Assembly (NCBI GenBank): GCA_036852015.1 | Contig: JAANDG010000176.1 | Span: 185,602 to 249,601 of the forward strand | Direction: 5' to 3' | DNA length: 64,000 bases | From: Pelodera strongyloides | Lineage: Eukaryota; Nematoda; Chromadorea; Rhabditida; Rhabditidae | Made by a program: the position numbers and the translations under genes | Shown: one piece after another, positions 50,401 to 60,500 of the stretch | How positions within the stretch are numbered: the stretch's first letter is position 1 | How the letters are laid out: every line of letters begins with the position of its first letter | The notes under the pieces: model-generated | Told to the model about the DNA's origin: nothing | What the model saw: only the letters and a program-made list of their open reading frames with translations | Database searches by the model: none

Positions 50401-53400
50401 GTAAGTGGAAAAGAGGATAGGTGATTATTTAGCTAAGATATGATATATGGTGTTAATAAGTGATGATTTTACTAAAATAATTGTGAATTGTGAAGTTTCT
50501 ACTCACCACAACCAAACCACTGTACTGACTGTACTTCCTAACCATTCAAAGCTGTTCCTTTTCTTTTTCATTGCGGCGTATGCGTCGCCGCCGACGCGCT
50601 AGCAACTGAAAATTGAATCATTTATGAATATGTTTAAAAAAAAAACGTTCTCAAGTCCCAACTGTCTGTCGAAACTTAAACAGACGAAACAGTTCCATAT
50701 GAGCGTTGCGAACGAAAAAAAAAATTCTGAGTTCCAGAGGCGAAAGTTTCTTACATTTTAAGCAGTGATTTAAGGTAGGCGTGATTCGTGTGCGAGCCAG
50801 AATGCTGCACCTCCACCTCCGCCCATGTATTCAACTCCTTTGACTGTGCCAGGTATATTTTGTTTATTCCTAGTTCTTAGTCCTTTCAGCCTCATTGCGA
50901 GATCAGTGCTATTGGTTACAATGGTCACTGATCCAAGTATGTATCATAAGACTGGGGAGCAAGATGCAATAAAACAGTTTTGAAACCAATAAAAAAATAA
51001 GTGTTTTAAAAGAGAATAAAAGAGAAAAACGTATATGTAGCAGTATGACATTAATTCAATTTCTTATTTTAGGTGCCAGTCGCAAGAGGCGCGTTATGCC
51101 AAATTCCCGTGTAGTGGAGGAAAATTTGTCTCATTCGGAAAGTGCGACCAGTGGCGAGGTCGAAGAAAATCGTGTGCGAAAGGTCTCCGCATCATCTAAT
51201 GGTAATGCTATGGATATTGTGATATTTTGTTTACTTGATTGTTCTTGTTACTATCTCAGGGACAGACCAATGACAATGACAATATGTATTGATTCAATAC
51301 ATATTGTCATTGTCATTGATGTATTGATTGGCCTATTTATAATTTATATACTTAAAAAATAGTACTACATATTTGGATAATTATTTTTAGCCGAGCTTGC
51401 TACGCCTGCTCCCGACGTGGATGGATACGCGGCGAGAAAAGTCGAAGAGGTTGGAGAGTATACATTGCTTTTTGTAACCCGTTTTGGTGTTGTACGTTGT
51501 AAACATGTTAACTTTCTAGTTTTTACTATGTACCTTATAACCTTTGCACAAAATACGTATTTTGTAATGTCGTCTACATGTAACGTATTTTCTTTCAGGA
51601 AGATGCTTCTGAAGCTATTTCGCCTGAACGGGATGTTTCTATGGATGCGCAGGCTCCTTGTGTGAATAAGACTGAAAATGATGAGTGAGGAGTTTATATT
51701 TTTGTATTATTATTATTCTATTATTATTATTTCTATTATTATTATTACTTTACTTATTTATTTTATTTATTATTTATTTCAGCCCTCCTGAAGATGAAGA
51801 CGACGGTGTAGAAATTATCGGAATGTACAATAAAGGTAACGAAATACGAAATAGGCGATGAAGCGCGACTTATTATTTCATAATTTGTCAGGGTGTTCAT
51901 TCTGTGCGTTAGTTGTTGTGGGTGTTGGTGTACCTTTTTTTAAACTTTGTATTGGGAACATATTTGACCTATGGGAAGGAATCGTCTCCGGAGATATGGT
52001 CAAAGCCAATCCCGAGGCGGTTGGTGCGTGATTTAGCGATTTGCATTATGTACCGATTTATGGCTAGTGATTAGTTCTTTACCTGTATTCTGTTTAGCCG
52101 GCGCAAAAATTGATTTCATCCGGCCAGCGATTCGCTTTGTTGAGGTGCAGGAGATTGAGGTCAAAGAAGAGCCCCATGTTAGTGCAAGAAATGATATCAA
52201 TACGAGTACAGGTATGTTCTCTTCAAACTTTTTTTTCCCCAGCGCCTCAGCGTAGTTTTTGTCGGATAGTCAGATCAGCTGAGGTGAGTGTTGAATGGTT
52301 ACTGTATCAAAAGTGTGTCTATGAACGGTTTGCAAGTTTGCAGTTTCCACCTTTCTTCTCTAACATTCTACTTCCTACTGTATTCCTGTTTAGGTGAATT
52401 TCCCGAATTGCGATCTTCATATTCACCCACCTGTGGTTTTCCCGATGACGATGTGAACGCTAACGAGATGACTGCTAGGGGTGAACGCATATTTTTCTAT
52501 CTATTTTTGTAGAATTGGAATTGGAACAAACCAACTACCTTTACGTTAACTGGTGAACTGACTGCTGACGGACGTAACTGATTTTGCTGTAGATATCTGT
52601 CATTTGAAGACTTGTTTGTTAACTTTTTTTTGTTGATAATACTACTAAGATGTGTATCTGTTTCTATTGCGCTCCGAGTCGGGTGACGCGCTTTTCTGTA
52701 TAGTTTCTTAATTGGTGGTCCATGTCATATGGTGTTTGGTCCCTTCACACCTTCTTTTATTTTCAGTGCCAGAGCCTGAATCTGCGAATGCGGATGATGC
52801 TTTACCGGAAGATAATGATTTGTACTCATGGGGCTCCGACTGCTCTCTAATCACGGGTTAGTTTTATGTTGTTTTATTTTAGTTCATCTGCTCCATTTCC
52901 ATTGAGAATTGCGATACAGTAGTATCTTTTTTTTGGAGCTATATCGAGGATTTGCTATTGAAACTGTTAGCCGTTAGTAAATAAATGTGTTGACTTTTGA
53001 GATTTTATACAAAAAGGAAAAAAAATGTGATTTGTGCTTTCAGGTATAGGTACGGACTTTGATGACTATGCGAACGAGCTCGACATCTCATTTAATGATG
53101 ATACCATATTCTCGGTTTGTTTTACAGTTTACAGTATTATAATTTTTGGGCAGGAGTAGGAAAATTTTTTGTGGTTTTTTCGCTTACCGAACAAGTTAGT
53201 TGATTCCATCTTTCGTTTCCTTAACAAGTTACTGCGTCTTTTATTTACAAATTCGATGTGGACAGGATTGTTAGCGTTCCCAATAATCCCATGTTTAGAC
53301 CCCGTCGCCCACACTTTTGACCCCGGCTGGTATTGGGAGTGAGACCCCTGCTGGGCCGGAAAATGTTTGTTCATTATTATTCATGTTCTCACTTTTGTGC

Positions 53401-55858
53401 ATGAGTGAAACTTTGTTCCTTGTTTTAGGTGGTCGCTTTCAGTAGGTACGAGAACGAGAGGTTCTATATGTTGATCTGGTTGTGTGTAGCCTAGTGTATT
53501 GTTTATATGATTTACGTCTGTTAGAATGAATTACAAGTAATTATTTTTTCAGTTCCTTTCACCTACAATTGCAAGCGCGACCGCGTCCGCGTCCGATGGT
53601 AGGAGAGAGAACTCTGAACCTGCAAATGTTCGTCCATTATTCTCAGTTTTATGTGCGAAAAATTTATTTACAAGGTCCTTTTGGTCATCTATACACGGGG
53701 CCTGACTTGTGAGCCAGGTCGCCTTATTGTTTTGTTTGTTTTCAATGCTTCACATGTTTTGCATGCTATTCTACTTTCCCACTTTGCAATGTTGCCGTTT
53801 TCAGAACGCGTCGGAGTCGTGCATACCGCCAACCCCGTCCGCTCTAACTCCTATACGGATGACCCTTGCAAGCATGATGCACCGTGTTCAGAACGCGTCG
53901 GAGTCGTACATACCGCCAACCCCTGTTGAAGCTGAAAGTAGCAGGATTCCTGAAAATGAAGAGGTTTGTTCAGGTTCACTACTTGCATACATATTTCTCG
54001 GTGGTCATTTATACCAGGGATTCTAATTTGTGTGAACCTCATTGCTTTATTCTGCTGTTTATGCTATCGGTTGCGATGCTCAAAGTTGCAGTTTTCAGCT
54101 CCCCATTTCTACACAGCTGACCGGATCCGGTGCTGAAACTGAAATGGGAACTCCTGGAAACGATTCTTGGAATGCGGACACGGAAGCGACCACAATCGAG
54201 GAAACCTCTGCCAATCCTCTAACTCCTATACGGATGACCCTTGCAAGCATGATGCACCGTGTTCAGAACCAGAACGCGTCGGAGTCGTACATACCGCCAA
54301 CCCCATCTGCTGTTGAAGCTGAAAGTAGGACCCCTGAAAATGAAGAGGTTTGTTCAGGTTCAGTTTTGCATACGTATTTCTCGGTGGTCATTTATACCAG
54401 GGATTCTAATTTGTGTGAACCTCGTTGCTTTATTCTGCTGTTTATTTTATATGCTAGCGGTTGCGATGCTCCTGCAAAGTTGCAGTTTTCAGCTTCCTAC
54501 ACAGCCGACCGAATCCGGTGCCGAAGCTGTAAGAGGAACTCCTGGAAAAGATTCTCGGAATGCGGATACGGAAGCGGAAGCGACTACCAATCCTGAAACT
54601 CCTATACGGATCACCCTTGCAAGCATCATGCAGCAGTTGTTCCCGAATATCTGCGTGAATGGTCTTGGGGAGGAGGAGGAGGAGTCAATGGAACTGGATA
54701 ATACTGGAAGTGAACGCCAGGTCTGTGCAATTGACGTTTAAGATGGTACGCAGTACGCATCGTACTCGTTATATCAAATTGAGAGCAAACCCGCAATCTT
54801 CTCTCCTTGTGTAGTAACGGTCTCATAGGTTTTGATTGCATTTTCACTAAATTGAACGAATATTGTTTCATTATTTGTGTTCACTTCTGTATTGATTGAG
54901 TAACAGTAAGTTGTACATTTATTATTTTACAGGAGCGTGAAGAGTCGAGCGAGCCTACCGAGTCTATTGAAGATAGTGAGAATTCTGATATTGGAGGAGG
55001 AGGAGATAGTGATGAGGAAATCGAAATGGAGGAGAACGACGACGACGATATGGTTCCTGCAGTTGGTGAACCTGAAGAGACTGATATTGCTGATACAGCA
55101 CCTCCGGACCCGGACTCTCCGGAGTATATGGAAAAGGAAGAGAACCTGAGCATGAGGGAGGGTCCAGAGAATGAGGTAGGTACTCCCAGCATTATGTGAT
55201 TTTATTTTCTAAGGACTAAAGGGTTTTCTCTTCTCGACTGCTTCGTGCACCTGTTTCGCTAAAACTTGTTTATGACTTGACTGGGCATTGGGCGTTTTAC
55301 TTAATTTGTAGATTGAATTTATGCATTTGTAAATTCCTGCTTTCTATTCTCAAAAGCTATCGAGATAATTTCTAGCGTACTCGCAACAAACTAGACAACT
55401 TTATCAACCTGAATCATGAATCTCCACAAAGTTACAGTATGCTTGTAATTGAACTAATTGCAGTATTGTTTTATTGGTTCTGATATGTAATTTCCAAATG
55501 TAATGTACGTACGCGAGTATTATTTTCAGTTTATGAATCCGAAGGGGATCACCTTTGGCGAACTTGGGAGACTTTTTTGCTTGAAACAGGTATTTTGTTA
55601 TCCTCTGTTTTCTTTATTTTTGTCTTTTGTTGTATTTATTTATGTTTTATTTGTCAGTTTGTCTTCAGTTTTGTCGTGCGGCTCTAGGTGACGGTTCTCT
55701 GTTTTTTCTTGGTTGATTATTATATTGTGATGCATGTTTGTTTGTTTGTTAGTATAGTAATAATTGACTTTTCGTTTTGTCGTGGTTAGTCAATGTTAGT
55801 GATTATGATTAAGGAAGTGATCGAAGAAGATGATGATGATGAAATTGAGTGGATTTAA
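38448..55858 (+). CDS. Unrecognised 34-exon gene, 1,151-aa predicted nuclear-type protein
   Basis: Exons: 38448-38490, 38767-38870, 39261-39341, 39845-39904, 40215-40298, 40672-40755, 46879-46973, 47194-47297, 47473-47504, 47718-47813, 47934-48020, 48309-48428, 48774-48869, 49137-49202, 49387-49545, 49816-49880, 49989-50128, 50311-50400, 50775-50852, 51073-51201, 51391-51449, 51599-51684, 51783-51835, 52098-52211, 52394-52480, 52767-52856, 53044-53114, 53553-53627, 53805-53963, 54099-54347, 54493-54720, 54933-55175, 55530-55589, 55790-55858. Phases match at every junction and total 3,456 bases. N-terminus with paired Cys (RTFCCVVSG, TTFCTQSC); helical region aa 153-225 (EIAEELKALCQEVEELDD, FLKFLKVNDLGNIARQFKKR); basic stretches PRKRSRR and SRKRRV; Pro/Asn/Gly-rich aa 290-560 including nine prolines; DDGVEIIG (SIM-like) and EVKEEP (SUMO-consensus-like); triplicated exon aa 817-1028; acidic aa 1029-1109; end DDDDEIEWI. 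I recognise no family. A nuclear or chromatin role is inferred from composition only. Confidence 0.65.
39483..39617. mobile_element. GAGGCC-ended MITE, copy 2
   Basis: TGAGGCCATATTCACCACT to GTGGTGAATACGGCCTCAG, inverted ends. The interior is the reverse orientation of the 34954-35088 copy. It lies in intron 3 of the 34-exon gene. Confidence 0.85.
40353..40582. mobile_element. Foldback element with GGGCGCGTTTAAGATGG ends
   Basis: Left arm about 75 bases (GGGCGCGTTTAAGATGGGCG, TTTTCGGCCGTTCAGGTTGG) pairs with the right arm (CCAACCTGAACGGCCGAAAA, CGGCCATCTTAAACGCGCCC). The centre is AT-rich. It lies in intron 5 of the 34-exon gene. Short ORFs on both strands come from the arms. Confidence 0.8.
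41168..41232. mobile_element. CCGGCCGG-type MITE, left half (split copy)
   Basis: ACTAAAGCGAAATACTGGCC opens a family member that stops after CCAGCATTCTATGGAGCTTGT. Its right half resumes at 46564 with GAGCTTGTGCAAATGAACAC. The last eight bases, GAGCTTGT, are the target duplication of the inserted element. Confidence 0.85.
43160..44010. repeat. Tandem array, about 165 bases per unit, inside the hAT-like element
   Basis: The words TAGCGACCT, TTTTAGGAGTATTTTACT, GAAACCTTCTAGTTTTCGA and AATTTACGCCCGGCG recur in order at about 43175, 43345, 43510 and 43930. The last gap is long because a foldback element has inserted at 43637. Confidence 0.8.
43637..43895. mobile_element. Foldback MITE with GGGGTTTGCAAGTATGCC ends
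   Basis: GGGGTTTGCAAGTATGCC on the left and GGCATACTTGCAAACCCC on the right are perfect 18-base inverted repeats. TTCCTTGCAAGTAT and ATACTTGCAAGGAA pair just inside. The flanks share ATAT, a possible target duplication. It interrupts one unit of the tandem array. Confidence 0.85.
44500..45040. repeat. GC-rich foldbacks and GGCGCGCATTTTG repeats inside the hAT-like element
   Basis: CAACAGTTTGGGGGTGTCTC and GGGAAACACCCCCAAAACGTTG-type arms (44545-44655) fold back. From about 44880 the word GGCGCGCATTTTG recurs three times every 30 bases. ORFs on both strands through 44779-45132 are artefacts of these repeats. Confidence 0.55.
45330..45587 (+). CDS. Unknown ORF carried in the hAT-like element
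   Basis: The frame is open from 45120 (a possible acceptor ACGCAG ends at 45125) to TGA at 45587; the first ATG is 45330, giving 85 aa (MLNDFVIFEEAGSFSTEKFG near the start, FLTFLIYSGSPYEF, NYTGRKLEWPDSLEPYA at the end). Codon use looks protein-like and there is no internal repeat. I recognise no family. It could be a domain captured by the transposon, an exon of its former gene, or chance. Confidence 0.35.
   Translation: MLNDFVIFEEAGSFSTEKFGEIFLYVGPQPLNGGTREKDTFLTFLIYSGSPYEFTRDNVHMTKYLQNTNYTGRKLEWPDSLEPYA
46564..46672. mobile_element. CCGGCCGG-type MITE, right half (split copy)
   Basis: GAGCTTGTGCAAATGAACAC continues the MITE interrupted at 41232 and ends AACCGGCCGGTATTTCGCTT. Together the halves give about 166 bases, the normal family length. 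Confidence 0.85.
46764..46833. repeat. Imperfect hairpin in intron 6
   Basis: CGCTGGTGTATACGTCATGC with CACAGATAC pairs with GTATCTGTG and GGCATGACGCATCTGCCAGCG-like sequence. The loop is TGTATT. It lies about 45 bases before exon 7's acceptor region. Confidence 0.6.
51268..51318. repeat. Perfect 51-base palindrome in intron 20
   Basis: Two 25-base arms (CAATGACAATGACAATATGT and its complement) around a single central T. It lies between exons ending 51201 and starting 51391 of the 34-exon gene. Confidence 0.9.
53805..54720 (+). repeat. Intragenic tandem triplication of an exon-intron unit
   Basis: The coding word CTCCTATACGGATGACCCTT begins near 53848, 54223 and (diverged) 54599, a 375-376 base period. 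The two introns between the copies (53964-54098 and 54348-54492) are also nearly identical, starting GTTTGTTCAGGTTCA and sharing TATTTCTCGGTGGTCATTTA. The encoded unit contains TPIRMTLASMMHRVQ, ESYIPPTP and TENE/PENEE; the third copy diverges after TPIRITLASIMQQL. Confidence 0.9.
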
Positions 55859-56557
55859 GTTCGCGTGGCTTGAAGCGGATTTCGGCCCTCGATCATCGTT
55901 GTTCGTACAGGTACTTAATCCAGTTTACTTTTACACTTTTACTACCTTGACTTTTCACTACTTTTCTTTCACTACTCACAGCCTTCACCCATTTAACCAG
56001 GTTTACTTATATCCTTATGTGCCTTTACTTTTACCCTTTTTACCCTTTGCCCTTTGCGTATTTAATATGTTCGTTGCTTCGTTGCTGCGGAATTATGTAC
56101 TCTTGTTTTGTTGTTACTCGTGTTACATATGCAAGGGAATTTAGAATTTGTTCTGAAAATGTTTGCTCCTTTACGTGATGTGCATTACTCAACCCCTTTA
56201 TTTGTGACCATTTTACTTTTTTTGCCTACATTTTAGTATAATTCGTGTACTCACCCGATTTTCTCTCTGTAGATTATTATTATAAGGCGCGGGTTTATTC
56301 CTCTATGGTCTTTCCTTTTTCACAAGCAACGAATTCATGATGTCCGAATATTCCCGTGTCCCTGTGTTTTTATCAATAGATTTGCTCATTTATCTTTCCT
56401 TGTAACGTTTAACCTTGCTTTGCTTTGTATTCGTGTTAATCGTATACTCTCCCAAAATGACGTGCTTTTTATTATGGTTATTAGGAAATGAGGCTTCTCA
56501 GTTATCGTTACTCATTCTTTATCGTATTGGTTTTTGTGAAAACAATAGCTGTTTAGC

Positions 56558-56695
56558 TGAGGCAATATCCACCATTCAGGTCCATGAGGGAAGTTTCTGT
56601 TTTTTTTCCCTGCGACACTCACTTCAGAATTATATTTTCTTTCCCCAGGAGGGAATACCCCCAGGGAACCGAATGGTGAATATAGAATATGGTTT
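56558..56695. mobile_element. GAGGCC-ended MITE, copy 3 (diverged)
   Basis: TGAGGCAATATCCACCATTC to GAATGGTGAATATAG with interior TCCCTGCGACACTCAC and CCCCAGGAGGGAATACCCC, matching the other two copies with many changes. Confidence 0.7.
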
Positions 56696-56905
56696 CGATT
56701 GGTGATGGCTTGATGCTAGGTTGCTTTTAGTACGATAGATTTTTGCATGTTTTTCATCCCAGCTTTGTTCTGTGTACAGACCATTTAGTCTGAATTATTT
56801 ACATGTACTTTTTTTTGCGAATGAATATAGCGCAACATAGTTTACATTCGTGCGTCTTCGTTTTATTCATCTGTGCGTACATTTCTAACCTTCTGCTGTG
56901 AAACA

Positions 56906-57088
56906 TTTAAAGCGAACTACCGGCCAGTTTTTGAAACGCATCGTGGACAACTGAATCCTTGCGTATTTATGCAAAGTTACTCGAACTTAGCTACATTTTT
57001 CATTCTAATGTATGTTCATTTGCATAGGCTGCATAAAATTGCTTGTGTACTCGATATGTTTCAAAAACCGGCCAGTAGTTCGCTTTAA
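56906..57088. mobile_element. CCGGCCGG-type MITE
   Basis: Left TTTAAAGCGAACTACCGGCC; right AAAAACCGGCCAGTAGTTCG followed by CTTTAAAT. Both arms share the same change (CTACCGGCCAG), so the arms diverged together or were homogenised. Confidence 0.85.
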
Positions 57089-57588
57089 ATGATCAAATCA
57101 ACAATTGTTTGCAGCGCGTTGGTGTGCATAATATAATATTCTCACATATATCTCATTTATATCCCATTTAGCGTGTTGTTATTGCGCATACGTGTGTTCT
57201 GTTATGGTTTTTGCCACTGTTGTTATTTGAGTATCAATATCTAATAAATTTACAATTAGTTTCCGCGTGTGCTTGATCATTTGCCTTGTTTGGCGTTATG
57301 AGTTTCCGGCTCGTTTATTACATCCTTTATTTTGATTTATCATGGGTTATTGGCATTTACTCATGCTTTAATTCACAAAGGTGCCAATGATGTGCATTGG
57401 TCATTTATACTATACATTTGCGGGACATACTGTAGAGATTCGGCTTGCGGTGTTTTCTAAAATGCACCCACGTGTTTATGCCGCACTTTTAAACTTTTTT
57501 TCTTGAATAGAACAGACACAACCCATGTGCTTGTTTTGAATATTATATTCTTTATTGTTCAGTCATATAGTATTCATTTGACTCTGCA

Positions 57589-57599
57589 GAAGACGAATG
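57589..57599 (+). promoter_or_regulatory. Candidate trans-splice acceptor for the coiled-coil gene
   Basis: ACTCTGCAG ends at 57589 and the ATG follows seven bases later. No exon with a matching donor was found in the 1.7 kb upstream, which favours a spliced-leader site and fits a downstream operon gene. Confidence 0.4.
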
Positions 57600-60500
57600 G
57601 ATAATGAACACTCTTCCTTTGCGGAAAGTGCGGTATGTTTTCTTATGATTTTATTTGTTTCAGTGGTCGGTGATTCCCTGTAGTACGTGAAGTAGCAAAG
57701 CAGTTATGATTCATGATTATTGATCCAAATGAACGTCGATTCACGGAGAAATTCACCCTGTAAAATATCCCACGATTCTGTTATATACAAGCCAAATGCA
57801 ATAAAGGTTCATTCATATACGATGAATTTGGAATTTCCTGTGAGGTATGGCGCTAATACGGCTAATAGTACCCTTTTCAACATGTCAAAAATGTTTTGTA
57901 TTGTTTGACTTAGGAATTGCTCTAGTATTATTATCTATTCCGTGTTGTAGAGCGCTGAATCGTTGATGAGGACGTGCCAGCTTCTCCAGGCAAGGGTTTC
58001 AGAATTGGAAGAGCGCGAGAAACACTCCAGTATTACTGGAAGCCTTCTCGAGTATGATAAGGTAGGGTTTCTACGTACTAGTACTAAAGCAGTATAACAA
58101 CTAGTTTTTATATAAATGCTTTCCCGTGGTGCATCATATGCAAATGGGTGTAAGTGGAAAATCGGAATTGGAATAAAAAAATCGAGCTTACAGGACACAT
58201 GAATGCAGTTGTCCATGATACGATTTGAAATTTGGCCGTTATACTCCTTTAAACACGTGTTTTTCATAATCCAGTTTGAAGTTTACTCGTGCGGCCGTGC
58301 GGCGCCATGTACTATTTATGTTTCATGTCCAGCTTCTGATTTTATTACACTTACTCCCTTTCTTAATTTGTAGTAATTTAGCTGAAGAGTAGTTCGAAGA
58401 GCAAAAGTCTGGCTGCGAAAGTGAAATTGCTGGAAGCGGAGGTCCAGATACTGGAATGGCGAAACAAGAACCTGGAACATACGTTGAAAAGGACTCAATC
58501 CGGATTTGAAGCTTATAGGAACCGCCGAGCGGAAAAGGACGAGCAAAGGTGAGGATTTTATCTGGAGTGATTTTTTTTGCTCATTTTAATGTGATATATA
58601 ATATATGTACACGTACACTTGAAGTTGCTTATTTAGATCGTTAATTTGTATTTTATAACACAATTACTAGTAAAATACTAGTGTACTTTGATCACGTTTT
58701 AAGTTTTAAAGCGAAATGCCAGCTCCTTTGGAAAATTTGCATATGATAAGCAAATCCTATGTATCCTATGCTAATTTTGCGCGATCGTCCACGGCTATCG
58801 CGCAAAATTAGCATAGGATACATAGGATTTGCTTATCATATGCAAATTTTCCAAAGGAGCTGGCATTTCGCTTTAAGCCCTTTAGGTGAGCCGAAAGCGC
58901 AAAAAGAATTAGCATTGATTTCGGTAAATTTTGTAGGTTTTTACTGTGTTTTACATAGTTGGAGATGAATATACTCATGTAGCGCGATGCTTTTTGCATT
59001 TGTAGTAATAGCGACGCACCTTTGTCGAATGTTCTAGAGCTAATAGACCAATAATAATACGACTTATTGTTTAGATGGGAGAAGATAGCGCCTCAGCTAT
59101 TGAGACTTTGTCAAGAAATACGACAGAACCCTGCTTCTGGAGGTACGCGAGCTTTGTTATTTTCTTGGTAAATAAGAGGTATCGGTATCCGTCCTATTGG
59201 CCTCTCCATGTTTGCTAATCGCGCATGCGAAAATGGCAAACGCCTATCCATGTTCGGGTCAATGTACACGACATGGTCCTGGTCCCGCAGCGATTTTGAA
59301 TCTGCTTAAATTCTGCATCCATCGATCCATACTAAGTGGAGCGCTTAGCACATTTCAAATATCACGGATCTATTTCAAAAAGCACGGGTCTGATGCACTT
59401 AAAGTTCTAAGCACTTTCGCTGCTGGACAATGCCATTTGTGTTATTCGCACTGTAGGCAACTGACGCGTAAAATGGCCCGAACATGGACAGGCATTTGTC
59501 ATTTTCGCAAGTGCGAATCGCAAGCATGGATAGGTCATATGATTCGCGCAGTGCAAAATTCATATACACACTTTGTGAACCATACCATTACTATTTTTCT
59601 ATTGGAATGCGAATTTGCGTTTTCATTGACATTGAGAAAGATCATATATACAGTTTGAAACTGAACTGAAATGTGGTTTAGTGCAAAAGAACTGATTTAA
59701 TTACCTATTCTTGTTATAGACTGTTTGGAGGAGCATGTTGATGAATTGCGTCCCTTATTTATCGGAAAAGAAGAAGGAAATTCGCGTAATTCTGATGTTC
59801 ATTTTGATCTTGACGTAGAAGCAGTGGTAGTACCTGTACAAACGGTAGGATTTAGTTTTCTTTGATTTATTTTTGTGATAAAGTAAAATTGTAGCTTGTA
59901 ACTGCGTACCAAGCAAGGACGCTGTTGATATACGGCATACGCTACTCACTTTATTTGAGAGTTGTTATTCGAATTTGTTATTTTTTGGAAATGGAAATGG
60001 TAATTATTATTATTTATGTGTTAATCTTTAGAGTTCTATCGTGTTTGCCACGAAGGGTATTGCCGCGTGTCAAGCGAAGAAGGGACAATCAGTTTCGAAA
60101 ATGTTACGGAAAATGAAGGTTTGATTTGTTTGTACATATTAGTGGTCGTAGGTTTTGATGTGATCATTATGTGTATATCATGGTTATGTGTTTCACTTCT
60201 GACTGTTATTTAGCGCACTGTTGGCTAAACAATGCCGTTTTTTGTTTTCTCACGTTTCTTACTACATTTACTAGCTCAAAACCAACTGACTTCCCTCTTG
60301 AACTAACGAACTACTGTGCCTAAATTTTATGCTTGTGTGTCCGAAACCATTGGCTTGTCGATAAAGTATTCGGCCGATGTACGAGTATAAAAGAAAGCCG
60401 GACAAACTGGACAACTTTCTTTTATACTTGTACATCGACACAATACTTACGAGGATACTATTAACTAATTAACTATGTGTTGTTTCTCAGTGAATCCATA

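Larger units (their letters stand above)
55859..57588. other. Intergenic region between the 34-exon gene and the coiled-coil gene
   Basis: No supported gene. It contains T-rich sequence downstream of the stop (likely 3' UTR), one GAGGCC-ended MITE and one CCGGCCGG-type MITE. Frames at 55830-56144 and 56415-56705 have no splice or domain support. Confidence 0.5.

Noticed and set aside
59197..59658. 153-codon ORF in intron 4 of the coiled-coil gene
   Set aside because: Most of it is a foldback element with paired arms that has a relative at 37866-38175.
60032..60118. Second frame in exon 6 of the coiled-coil gene (FYRVCHEGYCRVSSEEG)
   Set aside because: Looks protein-like, but needs the wrong incoming phase and runs into TAA at the start of the next exon.
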